DNA of 9,154 nucleotides from an uncultured bacterium (GCA_903891365.1 CAITEG010000048.1:1-9154); one strand, 5' to 3'; counted from the stretch's first letter, positions 1 through 6,360 are shown. The notes: generated by a model not told the origin, from the letters alone. Numbers and translations are program-made.

Positions 1-18
1 TGCAGAGAATGTTGCCAT
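1..18. repeat. Second copy of the palindrome arm (17 of 18 match)
   Basis: TGCAGAGAATGTTGCCAT matches 566-583 at 17 of 18 positions, in the same orientation. It starts exactly at the window edge, so the other arm may lie just outside. It sits about 20 nt past the stop codon of the Cas2-like gene, so that gene is bracketed by copies of the same element. Confidence 0.75.
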
Positions 19-39
19 ATGTTTATATATTAGTTCTTT

Positions 40-516
40 TTATCTAAAAGGTTTCTCTAATTTGAAAGTCTTGATACATCTATCTAATTTTATACTCTTT
101 AAATAGTCACTAAATTCCTTGGGAAGTGGAGCCGGCCCCACCCAAACACTTTGCTGAATCATAATATAGTCAAATTTTTTCAAATGCCAGCGGAGCCATT
201 CCCTTTCACCCTTCTTTTCTGTTGGTACATCAAACATTACTAAAAGTTTTCGCTCTTTAGATTGATCTTTTGGTTTTTCAAATTGTTTCAAAGAATCAAA
301 CTTTCTTTTTACATACTCTTTGCCATATTTAGAAAGTATGATTCCAGATAACTCTTTTTCTATAATTCCTTTTTCTTTCAAACGATTTATCGTTATTTGA
401 AGACTTTTTTTATTATATTTACCAAAACGTGGAATACCAAAAAGGTTAACTTTTACTCCTTTATAATTGAGTTCTGTATTCCAAAGTTCATCTAATATAT
501 CTTTTATCATAGACAT
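40..516 (-). CDS. Winged-helix/Cas2-like (PaaX-like) protein
   Basis: A small protein of about 158 residues with two parts. The N-terminal half (residues about 15-70) looks like a winged helix, including SLQITINRLKEKGII followed by a short hairpin and SKYGKEYVKR. The C-terminal half resembles the ferredoxin fold of Cas2 and of the PaaX C-terminal domain: KLLVMFDVP with the Cas2-type aspartate, REWLRWHLKK, then a QQSVWVGP strand. Stand-alone proteins of this type are often annotated as PaaX regulator or Cas2; no cas1 or CRISPR array is visible here. I chose ATG at 516 because a TATAAT at 523-528 would put the transcript start almost on that codon. A GTG at 531 would add five residues but overlaps the -10 box; ATG at 510 is also possible. 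Family assignment is fairly sure, function (repressor or nuclease) is not. The palindrome over its promoter favours an autoregulator. Confidence 0.75.
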   Translation of the reverse strand: MSMIKDILDELWNTELNYKGVKVNLFGIPRFGKYNKKSLQITINRLKEKGIIEKELSGIILSKYGKEYVKRKFDSLKQFEKPKDQSKERKLLVMFDVPTEKKGEREWLRWHLKKFDYIMIQQSVWVGPAPLPKEFSDYLKSIKLDRCIKTFKLEKPFR

Positions 517-522
517 ATAAAT

Positions 523-552
523 ATTATACACCCAACTTAATTAAATTGGCAA
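523..552 (-). promoter_or_regulatory. Predicted promoter of the Cas2-like gene
   Basis: On the minus strand TTGCCA (547-552, five of six to TTGACA) is followed after 18 bp by a perfect TATAAT (523-528). Counting seven bases past the -10 puts the start of transcription at about 516, the A of the chosen ATG, so the message would be leaderless. The -35 box lies inside the palindrome at 547-582. Boxes are seen; start site and activity are inferred. Confidence 0.55.
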
Positions 553-582
553 CATTTTCTGCACCTGCAGAAAATGTTGCCA
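547..582. repeat. 36-nt near-perfect palindrome (possible operator or hairpin)
   Basis: Two perfectly complementary 17-nt arms (547-563 and 566-582, core GGCAACATTTTCTGCA) are separated by only CC. The left arm contains the -35 box of the Cas2-like gene, so a protein bound here would block that promoter. It also lies about 50 nt past the stop of the fibre gene and could fold as a hairpin at the end of that transcript, though the tail after it (ATTTAATTAAG) is poor in T. One arm recurs at 1-18. Operator, 3'-end hairpin and REP-like dispersed element are all possible. Confidence 0.8.
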
Positions 583-601
583 TAAAGTTTAGATTAATTA
601 G

Positions 602-624
602 GTTTTAAATTTTAAATTTTAAAT
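602..624. repeat. Short AT tandem repeat after the fibre gene
   Basis: Three tandem copies of TTTTAAA lie just downstream of the fibre gene stop. This is low-complexity, partly self-complementary AT sequence; no function can be read from it. Confidence 0.6.
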
Positions 625-632
625 ACAAAAAA

Positions 633-3600
633 TTAAATCGAAGTACAAACTCCACCGGTATCTATGGCTGTTTCGTCTTGATTTTGGATACCATCGGAGC
701 AAGTTGGAGTAGGAGGGGTAGGAGTGATACAAGTATTCCCTTCTAGTACTTGTGGGGAAATACAAGTAGGAAGCACTATAGTTGTTGATGAGCAGACTCC
801 ACCAGTATCTATACTCGTCTCATCCTGATTCTGTATTCCATCTGTACAAGATGGAGGTTGTGAAGCAGAAGATCCTGAATTACCAGATGAAAGGTCAGGA
901 CTTGGAGACTGTAAAATAGGAGTTACTGGGATAACAACGTTTTTATTTACAATTTCTAAGAATTGTTGTTCTGTCACACAAGTACTCCCTACACAAAGCA
1001 TCTTTGTCTCTACTTTGTCACTATGGATAACACTCGCATATAAATCTGTAACATTATTCCCTACTTCCCCCAAGAAATTCTTCATCAAACTTCCAAGCGA
1101 AGTTGCTTTTGTAGTATCTAAAGATTGTAAATCTTTCACTTGCAAATTCATTTCTTGTATACCTTTCACTAAGTAAGGGGTGATACTTGCATAAGAAATA
1201 GATTTCAAGTAAATAGTTTTCCCTGTTATAGGATCAACTGTCCCCTTAGCATCTGTAGATACTATGTTTGGGAATATTTGTTCCATCTCTTGAGCGATGA
1301 ATCCTATGTGCTTATTATCTGTACCATCACTATTTAAAACATATTCTTCACTGTTCCAATTGTAATTTACAGGAGTAATCTTCATTATCTTATCAAGCGT
1401 AGTTTCTTGTATAGGTAATACGGGAATTGTTTGTAATATAAAGTTTTTATTATCTTCAAGAGTTAAAATATTTTTCTTTAAGTTTATATCTGATGAACAA
1501 GATACTCCTCCTGTGACTGGTGTGACATCACAGTAACCAGAAGCATTCGTAAATCTAGCAACTTTACTGTTTGTGCCTATTCCAGATCCTCCGATATAGA
1601 GGACGTTCCTTGTGCCAATAGTTGTTGTATTGCTACCATTACCTATTGCCCTTGAACCAATGACAATTTCGTTTGTGTTTGCATCAGCAGATGCCCTAGT
1701 ATCATAACCTACAAAAATAGAACTGGATGAAGTAGTTATGGTAGTTGCCCCAGTTGTTACTAAATTACCAGCATTATAACCAAGAGCTATATTATATGAA
1801 CCCGTGGTATTATAATAAAGAGAAGAATCTCCATTTATTGTGTTGCAATTACCAGTAGTGTTTGAAAAAAGAGAATTATTTCCATTCGTAACATTATATG
1901 AACCAGTAGTATTATAAAAAAGAGAATTAAATCCATTCGCAACATTGTCACCACCTGTAGTGTTTGAAAAAAGAGAATTAGAACCATTAACAGTATTGTA
2001 ATTACCAGTAGTGTTTGAAAATAAAGAATAATAGCCATTGGCAGTATTGTAATTACCAGTAGTGTTTGAAAATAAAGACTGATTTCCATTAGCGACGTTT
2101 GAAGAACCAGTGGTATTAAAATAAAGAGAATTATTTCCACTGGCGACGTTTGAAGAACCAGTGGTATTAGAATAAAGAGAAGAATATCCATTGGAAACAT
2201 TTGCACCGCCTGTAGTGTTTGAAAAGAGAGATTTACTTCCACTTGCAGTGTTATACATACCTGTAATGTTAGAATATCCAGTTCTATATCCTACAAATGT
2301 ATTATTGCGCCCTACCCCTCCAGAACGAAATTCAAGCCCATAAGTACCATTAGAATTTAAAAGAGAAGCAGTAGATGCCGATGGAAAAATCTGTTTAACA
2401 GATATATTATCAATAGAACCCGTAAAATCAACAGTTGGAGTAAAATATAAACTACCTGCGCCAGCAGCAGTAATCACTTGTGTATATGTACCACCTGTTT
2501 TTATATTATGACCAGACACATAACCTAAAGTGAGACCTAGCTGACCAGAGGAAAGAGTGACTGTATACATGACTTGATAGGTATTACCATTTGAAACAGA
2601 AACATTTTGGGATAAGGTTTTAATTGAGTCTGCAAGAAGATTTATAGAAAATTTTGCGCCTGAACCTGTGCCCCCCGTAGTAGAGACAGATGCATTCGTA
2701 GTATTAGCAGTACCATATGATGTCATTGACCATCCCCAATTATCAATTTTTCCGTTACCATCTACAGAAGTGATTGTTATAGTAGCATTATTAGCACCAT
2801 TTTGAAGAGTAAGAACATCCCCATTGGTATAACCTATACCACCAGTATTCATACTAATTCCTTCAATTGCATTTGTAATAGGTCCTGCAGTGCCAGTATA
2901 GTTTGCTTTGGCACTTCCTGCTGTCCAAGTAGGTGCAGACCAAGATGATAAATCCGTATCAAATGTACCATTAGTAACTCTCTCCACATCAAGGACTGCG
3001 TCAGTATTAAAACCCTTAATCTCAAATTGAGAAGCTGGGGAAATGGTATTTATCCCCACATTTCCATTATTGAGTATCGTCATTGCTTCCGTGCCACCTG
3101 CGTTCCCTACTTTGAAATGCATATCTGCTCCTGTTGCTCCAACTGCTGATGTTGTTTGAAAAGTAAGTGGTGAAGTTGTAGTAGAGCCACCGAGTACAAG
3201 TGGAGTCGTAATGTTTGTTACAAATGTCGGAGTAGTTGCAAGAGCTAAAGTAGTTCCACTTCCTGTCGTTGTCATTTCTCCAAGTACTCCAGCATTGTCA
3301 TATAGAACTCTTGTTGAAGTACCGGAAGCGATAGCTGTAGTACCGACGGTAAGACCTCCCCCCTGCTGATCCAGCTGATATCTTGCTCCTGCATTTGCAA
3401 TAGTGAAGTACAAATGTGTACCATCAAATTCCATTGCTCCGGCTTCTGTAGTTCCTAAGGCTGTACCAGCGGTAAGTTTAAGTGGAGCAGTTCCGGCAGT
3501 ATTTGTTCCTGCTGGGAGCATAAGACGAGCGGTTGGAGAAACTACTCCAATACCGACACTACCGGTAGCAGTTGCAGCGACGGATGGATTCCCTGTTGTA

Positions 3601-4418
3601 GTAGCGTAAGTATTCTTTGCAAAAATCACTCCACCTAGATTCATAGAATTTGCAATTGTATCTGGGAGAGAAATGTTCGTACCTATGATTATATTGTTTG
3701 AGCCAATATTATTGCCTGTATAGAACATACCAGCTTGAAAACCTAGAAGGTTTGAATAAGAAGCACTGGAAGCACCACTACCAGACGAAGAACCAAAGAA
3801 ATTTGAAAAGGAAGCATTTGTTGCACTACTACCAGCCCCCGAGCCAAAGAAATTTGAATTTGAAGCACTGGTAGCACTAAAACCAGCACTTCCACCAAAG
3901 AAATTTGAATTGTTGGCACCAGCAGCAGAAGAACCAGACTGATAACCTATAAAGTTTGAATTATAAGCATTAGAAGCATTAGACCCTGTTTGTCTGCCTA
4001 TAAAATTTGAAGAATATGCGCCTGTGGCATGATCGCCAGCAAATTGACCCAAGAAGTTTGAATACCAGGCATTGGTAGCTTGATAGCCAGCATTTCTACC
4101 TAAGAAATTTGAACCAGTTGCATTTGTAGCTGCATTACCAGCATCAGTTCCTATGAATACTGATTCGGTTGTAGTAACTCCACTTCCTGCTCCTGAAATT
4201 CCTGTTGAAAATAAACTTGATGTATTCACAACTGTTACTGGAGAAGCGTTAGAGACCGTACACCCAGAGATTCCAGGTTCACAATTTGGATTGAGTGTCT
4301 CCCCTGGTGCAAAGACAGCAAAGGTGCTGACATAAGCAGAAGAAAGTAAAATAAAGAAAAAGATTGAGATGATTTTAGGCCAGTGATTCCTCCAAAATTG
4401 TAGGTTTAAAAGTTTCAT
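633..4418 (-). CDS. Large exported fibre-like protein with Peptidase_S74 domain
   Basis: A 1261-residue modular surface protein. Residues 1-36 form a signal peptide or anchor (basic start, then IISIFFFILLSSAYV), followed by PGETLNPNCEPGISGC, a motif type seen after signal peptides in candidate-phyla proteins. Residues 86-238 are nine 17-residue repeats (SNF-G--AG--AT-A). Residues 286-470 hold tail-fibre-like modules (GSVGIGVVSPTARLML, EAGAMEFDGTHLYF, GNVGINTISP). Residues 476-677 resemble a carbohydrate-binding jelly roll. Residues 719-884 are a second 17-residue repeat block. Residues 976-1092 match the S74 intramolecular chaperone (SSDINLKKNI, HIGFIAQEMEQIFP, KSISYASITPYLVKGIQE), which in phage fibres drives trimerisation and cuts itself off at the Ser-Asp site. 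A tail of about 170 residues follows. Likely a trimeric cell-surface or secreted fibre for attachment; ligand unknown. No Shine-Dalgarno motif precedes the ATG. Confidence 0.85.
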   Translation of the reverse strand: MKLLNLQFWRNHWPKIISIFFFILLSSAYVSTFAVFAPGETLNPNCEPGISGCTVSNASPVTVVNTSSLFSTGISGAGSGVTTTESVFIGTDAGNAATNATGSNFLGRNAGYQATNAWYSNFLGQFAGDHATGAYSSNFIGRQTGSNASNAYNSNFIGYQSGSSAAGANNSNFFGGSAGFSATSASNSNFFGSGAGSSATNASFSNFFGSSSGSGASSASYSNLLGFQAGMFYTGNNIGSNNIIIGTNISLPDTIANSMNLGGVIFAKNTYATTTGNPSVAATATGSVGIGVVSPTARLMLPAGTNTAGTAPLKLTAGTALGTTEAGAMEFDGTHLYFTIANAGARYQLDQQGGGLTVGTTAIASGTSTRVLYDNAGVLGEMTTTGSGTTLALATTPTFVTNITTPLVLGGSTTTSPLTFQTTSAVGATGADMHFKVGNAGGTEAMTILNNGNVGINTISPASQFEIKGFNTDAVLDVERVTNGTFDTDLSSWSAPTWTAGSAKANYTGTAGPITNAIEGISMNTGGIGYTNGDVLTLQNGANNATITITSVDGNGKIDNWGWSMTSYGTANTTNASVSTTGGTGSGAKFSINLLADSIKTLSQNVSVSNGNTYQVMYTVTLSSGQLGLTLGYVSGHNIKTGGTYTQVITAAGAGSLYFTPTVDFTGSIDNISVKQIFPSASTASLLNSNGTYGLEFRSGGVGRNNTFVGYRTGYSNITGMYNTASGSKSLFSNTTGGANVSNGYSSLYSNTTGSSNVASGNNSLYFNTTGSSNVANGNQSLFSNTTGNYNTANGYYSLFSNTTGNYNTVNGSNSLFSNTTGGDNVANGFNSLFYNTTGSYNVTNGNNSLFSNTTGNCNTINGDSSLYYNTTGSYNIALGYNAGNLVTTGATTITTSSSSIFVGYDTRASADANTNEIVIGSRAIGNGSNTTTIGTRNVLYIGGSGIGTNSKVARFTNASGYCDVTPVTGGVSCSSDINLKKNILTLEDNKNFILQTIPVLPIQETTLDKIMKITPVNYNWNSEEYVLNSDGTDNKHIGFIAQEMEQIFPNIVSTDAKGTVDPITGKTIYLKSISYASITPYLVKGIQEMNLQVKDLQSLDTTKATSLGSLMKNFLGEVGNNVTDLYASVIHSDKVETKMLCVGSTCVTEQQFLEIVNKNVVIPVTPILQSPSPDLSSGNSGSSASQPPSCTDGIQNQDETSIDTGGVCSSTTIVLPTCISPQVLEGNTCITPTPPTPTCSDGIQNQDETAIDTGGVCTSI
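645..701 (-). repeat. Cysteine motif copy 2 at the fibre C-terminus
   Basis: Residues 1240-1258 read CSDGIQNQDETAIDTGGVC, three residues before the stop. It differs from copy 1 at two residues, while the DNA differs at several silent positions, pointing to selection on the peptide. The 30-residue linker between copies contains a further Cys pair (C1219 and C1230) and a TPTPPTPT stretch. Confidence 0.8.
792..848 (-). repeat. Cysteine motif copy 1 in the fibre tail
   Basis: Residues 1191-1209 read CTDGIQNQDETSIDTGGVC. It is nearly identical to the copy at 645-701. It resembles the C-DG--N--ET--D-GG-C motif found near the C-termini of many exported bacterial proteins. The two flanking cysteines could form a disulfide loop; the acidic and Asn residues could bind calcium. 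Both are inferences. Confidence 0.8.
1767..2264 (-). repeat. C-terminal block of 51-bp (17-residue) repeats
   Basis: Nine full units plus a partial tenth (residues 719-884) with pattern TG[SN]YN[TV]ANGxxSLFSNT. Some neighbouring units are almost identical at DNA level, for example the GTATTGTAATTACCAGTAGTGTTTG stretch near 1990-2070 that recurs 51 bp later, so this block is more recently amplified than the N-terminal one. It creates a long open frame in another register that is not a gene. Confidence 0.9.
3705..4163 (-). repeat. N-terminal block of nine 51-bp (17-residue) repeats
   Basis: Nine consecutive units of exactly 17 residues (residues 86-238), the first degenerate (SVFIGTDAGNAATNATG). 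The pattern is S-N-F-[LIF]-G, two variable residues, small-G, two variable, A-[TSG], with alanine, serine and asparagine in the rest. The strict phase and Gly/Asn/Ser-rich makeup suggest a beta-roll or solenoid, as in YadA-type heads, but fold is inferred. Diverged nucleotides between units argue against very recent expansion. Confidence 0.85.
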
Positions 4419-4443
4419 TTTGTTTATTACAAATTACTCTTTA

Positions 4444-4472
4444 ATTATAACTAATTTAAAAAATAAAAGAAA
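4444..4472 (-). promoter_or_regulatory. Possible promoter of the fibre gene
   Basis: A perfect TATAAT occurs on the minus strand at 4444-4449, giving a predicted leader of about 19 nt before the ATG at 4418. The -35 region (TTTCTT at 4467-4472, 17 bp away) is a poor match and falls in the arm of the grpE terminator. Since that terminator should stop readthrough, the fibre gene needs its own promoter, and this is the only good -10 in the gap. Confidence 0.4.
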
Positions 4473-4512
4473 GCAAGCTACTGACTTTTAAATCAGTAGC
4501 TTGCTTTCTTTT
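4458..4512 (-). terminator. Intrinsic terminator of grpE
   Basis: A perfect 20-bp stem (arms 4493-4512 and 4465-4484, core AAGCAAGCTACTGA) with an 8-nt loop begins just after the grpE stop. On the minus strand it ends TTTTATTTTTT, a good U-tract. This separates grpE from the fibre gene. Confidence 0.9.
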
Positions 4513-4519
4513 ACTAAAT

Positions 4520-5152
4520 TTATTTCTTATATTCGTAAATAGTGACTTTAGCGGGGCGGATGACACGGTCGCCTATCCTATACCCTACTTGGAGAACTTT
4601 TTCTACAGTGTGGTCTTTATCTTCGTCGTCTGTCGCAACTATGCTTATAGACTGGTGAATACTTGGATCGAAAGGAATTTCTATCTCATATATCTTTTCA
4701 ATTCCTGAAGCAAGTAGACCGGAAAGAATTTGCTGATATATAGAAGTGAGACCACTCTGCCAATCTTTATCAAGCTTATCAAAATGTTCTTTATTTGAAA
4801 AAGCCATTTCAAAGCTATCAAGAGATGGGAGAAGCTTGTCCGTCATCTTTTCTTTGGTAAGAATAGCTACGTTCACTCGAGCTAAGTCTAACTCCTTCTG
4901 AAGATTCACGTAGTCAGCCTTGGCTCTCTGCCAGCCAGTCAGGTACTCCTCCTTTTCTTTCCTCAAAGTCTTTATCTCTTCGCGAAGCTTCTTTGCTACA
5001 TCTTTTGTAGGTAAAGCCTCCCCATCTTCTGTGGATTCTACATAATTCAAATCTGACTCAACAGAGTCATCCTGAGCCGAAGCGAAGGGGTGAAAATCTG
5101 GCTCTTTTGATTCATCTAATTCTATATCTTGTTGTATATCTTCATCTTTCAT
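4520..5152 (-). CDS. grpE: Nucleotide exchange factor GrpE (HSP70 co-chaperone)
   Basis: GrpE releases ADP from DnaK in the cytoplasm and so drives the HSP70 folding cycle. From ATG at 5152 the protein has 210 residues, close to the usual 190-210. A long charged, coiled-coil-forming helix (KKLREEIKTLRKEKEEYLTG) leads into WQRAKADYVNLQKE, matching the family pattern of (R/K)xxAdxxNyrKR. LLPSLDSFEMAF and the C-terminal beta domain (FDPSIHQSI, VLQVGYRIGDRVIRPAKVTI) are diagnostic. An open frame extends to 5224, but those extra 24 residues come from the terminator and overlap rpsI, so I reject them. The disordered N-terminal region contains HPFASAQDD, encoded by a sequence resembling a widespread dispersed repeat. 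No dnaK or dnaJ is visible in the window; grpE sits alone between two terminators. Confidence 0.93.
   Translation of the reverse strand: MKDEDIQQDIELDESKEPDFHPFASAQDDSVESDLNYVESTEDGEALPTKDVAKKLREEIKTLRKEKEEYLTGWQRAKADYVNLQKELDLARVNVAILTKEKMTDKLLPSLDSFEMAFSNKEHFDKLDKDWQSGLTSIYQQILSGLLASGIEKIYEIEIPFDPSIHQSISIVATDDEDKDHTVEKVLQVGYRIGDRVIRPAKVTIYEYKK
5066..5092. repeat. Dispersed-repeat-like insert within grpE
   Basis: GTCATCCTGAGCCGAAGCGA, continuing AGG, closely resembles the GTCATCCTGAGCGAAGCGAAGG family of short interspersed repeats that I recall from many unrelated bacterial genomes. Read in the grpE frame it gives PFASAQDD. It is more GC-rich than its surroundings and lies in the variable N-terminal region, where an in-frame insert would be tolerated. 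The match is from memory, not from a search. Confidence 0.55.
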
Positions 5153-5161
5153 ATCATCAAT

Positions 5162-5188
5162 AGTATACAAAAACAGAAACTTTTTCAA
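5162..5188 (-). promoter_or_regulatory. Possible grpE promoter
   Basis: On the minus strand TTGAAA (5183-5188, in the loop of the upstream terminator) and TATACT (5162-5167) are separated by 15 bp, which is shorter than ideal. Transcription would start near 5155, only about three bases before the ATG. Both boxes match consensus at five of six positions. The short spacer and overlap with a terminator lower confidence. Confidence 0.35.
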
Positions 5189-5200
5189 GTTTCTGTTTTT
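5169..5200 (-). terminator. Intrinsic terminator after rpsI
   Basis: Perfect 14-bp stem (5187-5200 and 5169-5182, core ACAGAAACTT) with a TTTC/GAAA tetraloop, 8 nt past the rpsI stop codon. The minus-strand stem ends in TTTTT and then G. The stem is A/T-rich and so weaker than the grpE terminator; some readthrough into grpE is possible. Confidence 0.75.
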
Positions 5201-5208
5201 TAAAAATA

Positions 5209-5622
5209 TTATCTTTTTGACCACTGTGGGGACTTTCTTGCTTTCTTGAGTCCGAATTTCTTTCTTTCAACCATACGAGGATCACGTTTAAGCATTTTAG
5301 CTTTCTTAAGTGATGTACGAAGTTCTGTATCAAAGAGGACCAAGGCACGTGAGATACCGTGGCGAACTGCTTCTGCTTGAGCGTGTGAGCCTCCACCTTT
5401 TGTGGTGACTACAACTTCAAACTTCTCAGCTGGTGTTGCTGTCTCAAATGCACCTGTAACTATCTTCTTTAATTCTGGTGTTGGGAAATATTCTGTAAAA
5501 TCTTTGCCGTTTATTTTATATGTTGTCTTAGCTGCTTTATACAAACGTACTACTGCGACTGCAGTCTTGCGACGGCCGATAGCTCTGAAATATTCTTTTG
5601 TTGTTGTTTTCTTTTCTGCCAT
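5209..5622 (-). CDS. rpsI: 30S ribosomal protein S9 (uS9)
   Basis: Component of the 30S head; its C-terminal tail reaches the P-site tRNA. The 137-residue product is close to the usual 130. YFRAIGRRKTAVAVVRLY matches the family start, VVTTKGGGSHAQAEAVRHGISRAL is the core signature region, and MLKRDPRMVERKKFGLKKAR leads to the tail. The end is SPQWSKR, with Trp in place of the usual Phe of QFSKR and the terminal arginine retained. It follows rplM by 7 nt, the conserved rplM-rpsI pair, and is followed by a terminator, so it ends the ribosomal operon. The ATG is preceded by TAATAATTTT with no Shine-Dalgarno motif. Confidence 0.97.
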   Translation of the reverse strand: MAEKKTTTKEYFRAIGRRKTAVAVVRLYKAAKTTYKINGKDFTEYFPTPELKKIVTGAFETATPAEKFEVVVTTKGGGSHAQAEAVRHGISRALVLFDTELRTSLKKAKMLKRDPRMVERKKFGLKKARKSPQWSKR

Positions 5623-5629
5623 AAAATTA

Positions 5630-5983
5630 TTAGTCTGTTATTGTTAAACGTTTCATCATTAATGGGCGAAGCTTATTTGAAGGAAGCATTCCAAAGACAG
5701 CAAGCTCGTAGAGTCCTTTCCATCCTTTCTTGTCGATTATCTTTTCGTTTGTCTTTGTCTTGAATCCTCCTGGCTGACCTGAGTAAGTCTCATGTAGAGT
5801 CTCTCTCATTCTTCTCTCAGACATCTTTGTCTTTCCCGCATTCTTGATATAAACGCGAACGTCGGCTACCTGGTTTGCTGTATAGTCAGCTGATGTCTTA
5901 CCCATAAGAGCCTTAGCAGCTGCACTTGCAACGCGTCCTAGAACTATACCTGTAGCATCTATTGTGTGTACTTTTGTTGTCAT
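5630..5983 (-). CDS. rplM: 50S ribosomal protein L13 (uL13), short form
   Basis: An early-assembling 50S protein that binds 23S rRNA. At 117 residues it is shorter than the usual 140-150. The core is present: VLGRVASAAAKALMGK near the start, then SGQPGGFKTKTNEKII and AVFGMLPSNKLRPLMMKRL. Roughly 10 residues of the usual N-terminal extension and the C-terminal tail after the KRL helix (often YxGxxHPH) are missing; the reading frame ends cleanly and leads straight to rpsI, so this looks like a natural short form and not a frameshift. It begins 3 nt after the rplQ stop, with no Shine-Dalgarno motif (ATATATG). Confidence 0.95.
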   Translation of the reverse strand: MTTKVHTIDATGIVLGRVASAAAKALMGKTSADYTANQVADVRVYIKNAGKTKMSERRMRETLHETYSGQPGGFKTKTNEKIIDKKGWKGLYELAVFGMLPSNKLRPLMMKRLTITD

Positions 5984-5986
5984 ATA

Positions 5987-6340
5987 TTATATAAATTCAA
6001 TTATTGCCATCTTACTAGCATCGCCTAGACGACGTGGTAACTTTGTTATACGTGTATAACCTCCTGCTTGACCTTTATACTTAGGAGCGATGGTATCAAT
6101 TAACTTTGTAGCTTCACCTGTCAAACCGTAAAGACGAGAAATAACCAATCTGCGTGAAGCAAGAGTACCAAGATTTGCCTTAGTGACCATCTTCTCTATA
6201 GCAGGGCGAAGTTCCTTTGCTTTCGCTTCTGTAGTTTCTATCTTACCGTGTGCTATAAGAGCAAGCATCAAGCCCTTCATTAGAGCATGCCTTTGATTCT
6301 TATTTCTTCCAAATTTTCTTACATTATTTCCGTGTCTCAT
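5987..6340 (-). CDS. rplQ: 50S ribosomal protein L17 (bL17)
   Basis: A 50S protein near the exit of the peptide tunnel. The 117-residue product has the usual length and the family signatures MRHGNNVRKFGRNKNQRHAL at the start, TTEAKAKELRPAIEKM in the middle, and GQAGGYTRITKLPRRLGDASKMAIIEFI at the end. It follows rpoA by 20 nt, the standard rpoA-rplQ order of bacteria, and precedes rplM by 3 nt. The ATG is preceded by AATCAAAATAT, without a Shine-Dalgarno motif. Confidence 0.97.
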   Translation of the reverse strand: MRHGNNVRKFGRNKNQRHALMKGLMLALIAHGKIETTEAKAKELRPAIEKMVTKANLGTLASRRLVISRLYGLTGEATKLIDTIAPKYKGQAGGYTRITKLPRRLGDASKMAIIEFI

Positions 6341-6360
6341 ATATTTTGATTAATTACTAA

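Noticed and set aside
1..583. IS200/IS605-type or REP/RAYT element
   Set aside because: The encoded protein has no HUH motif or catalytic tyrosine pattern that I can see; the ferredoxin-like fold here is Cas2/PaaX type.
1835..2242. 135-residue open frame on the minus strand inside the fibre gene
   Set aside because: It is a frame-shifted reading of the 51-bp repeats, fully inside the fibre gene; the Leu/Ile-rich repeats are a by-product of the period.
1767..4163. CRISPR array
   Set aside because: The 51-bp periodicity is protein-coding tandem repetition with no constant repeat alternating with unique spacers.
4465..4512. Long inverted repeat as a second operator or insertion-sequence end
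   Set aside because: It lies directly after the grpE stop, ends in a U-tract and is unrelated in sequence to the 547-582 palindrome; terminator is the simpler reading.
5153..5224. 24 extra N-terminal residues for GrpE
   Set aside because: They would be encoded by the rpsI stop region and terminator hairpin and do not resemble GrpE.
5630..5983. Frameshift truncating rplM
   Set aside because: The frame ends cleanly, and only 7 nt remain before rpsI, so there is no room for a lost tail.
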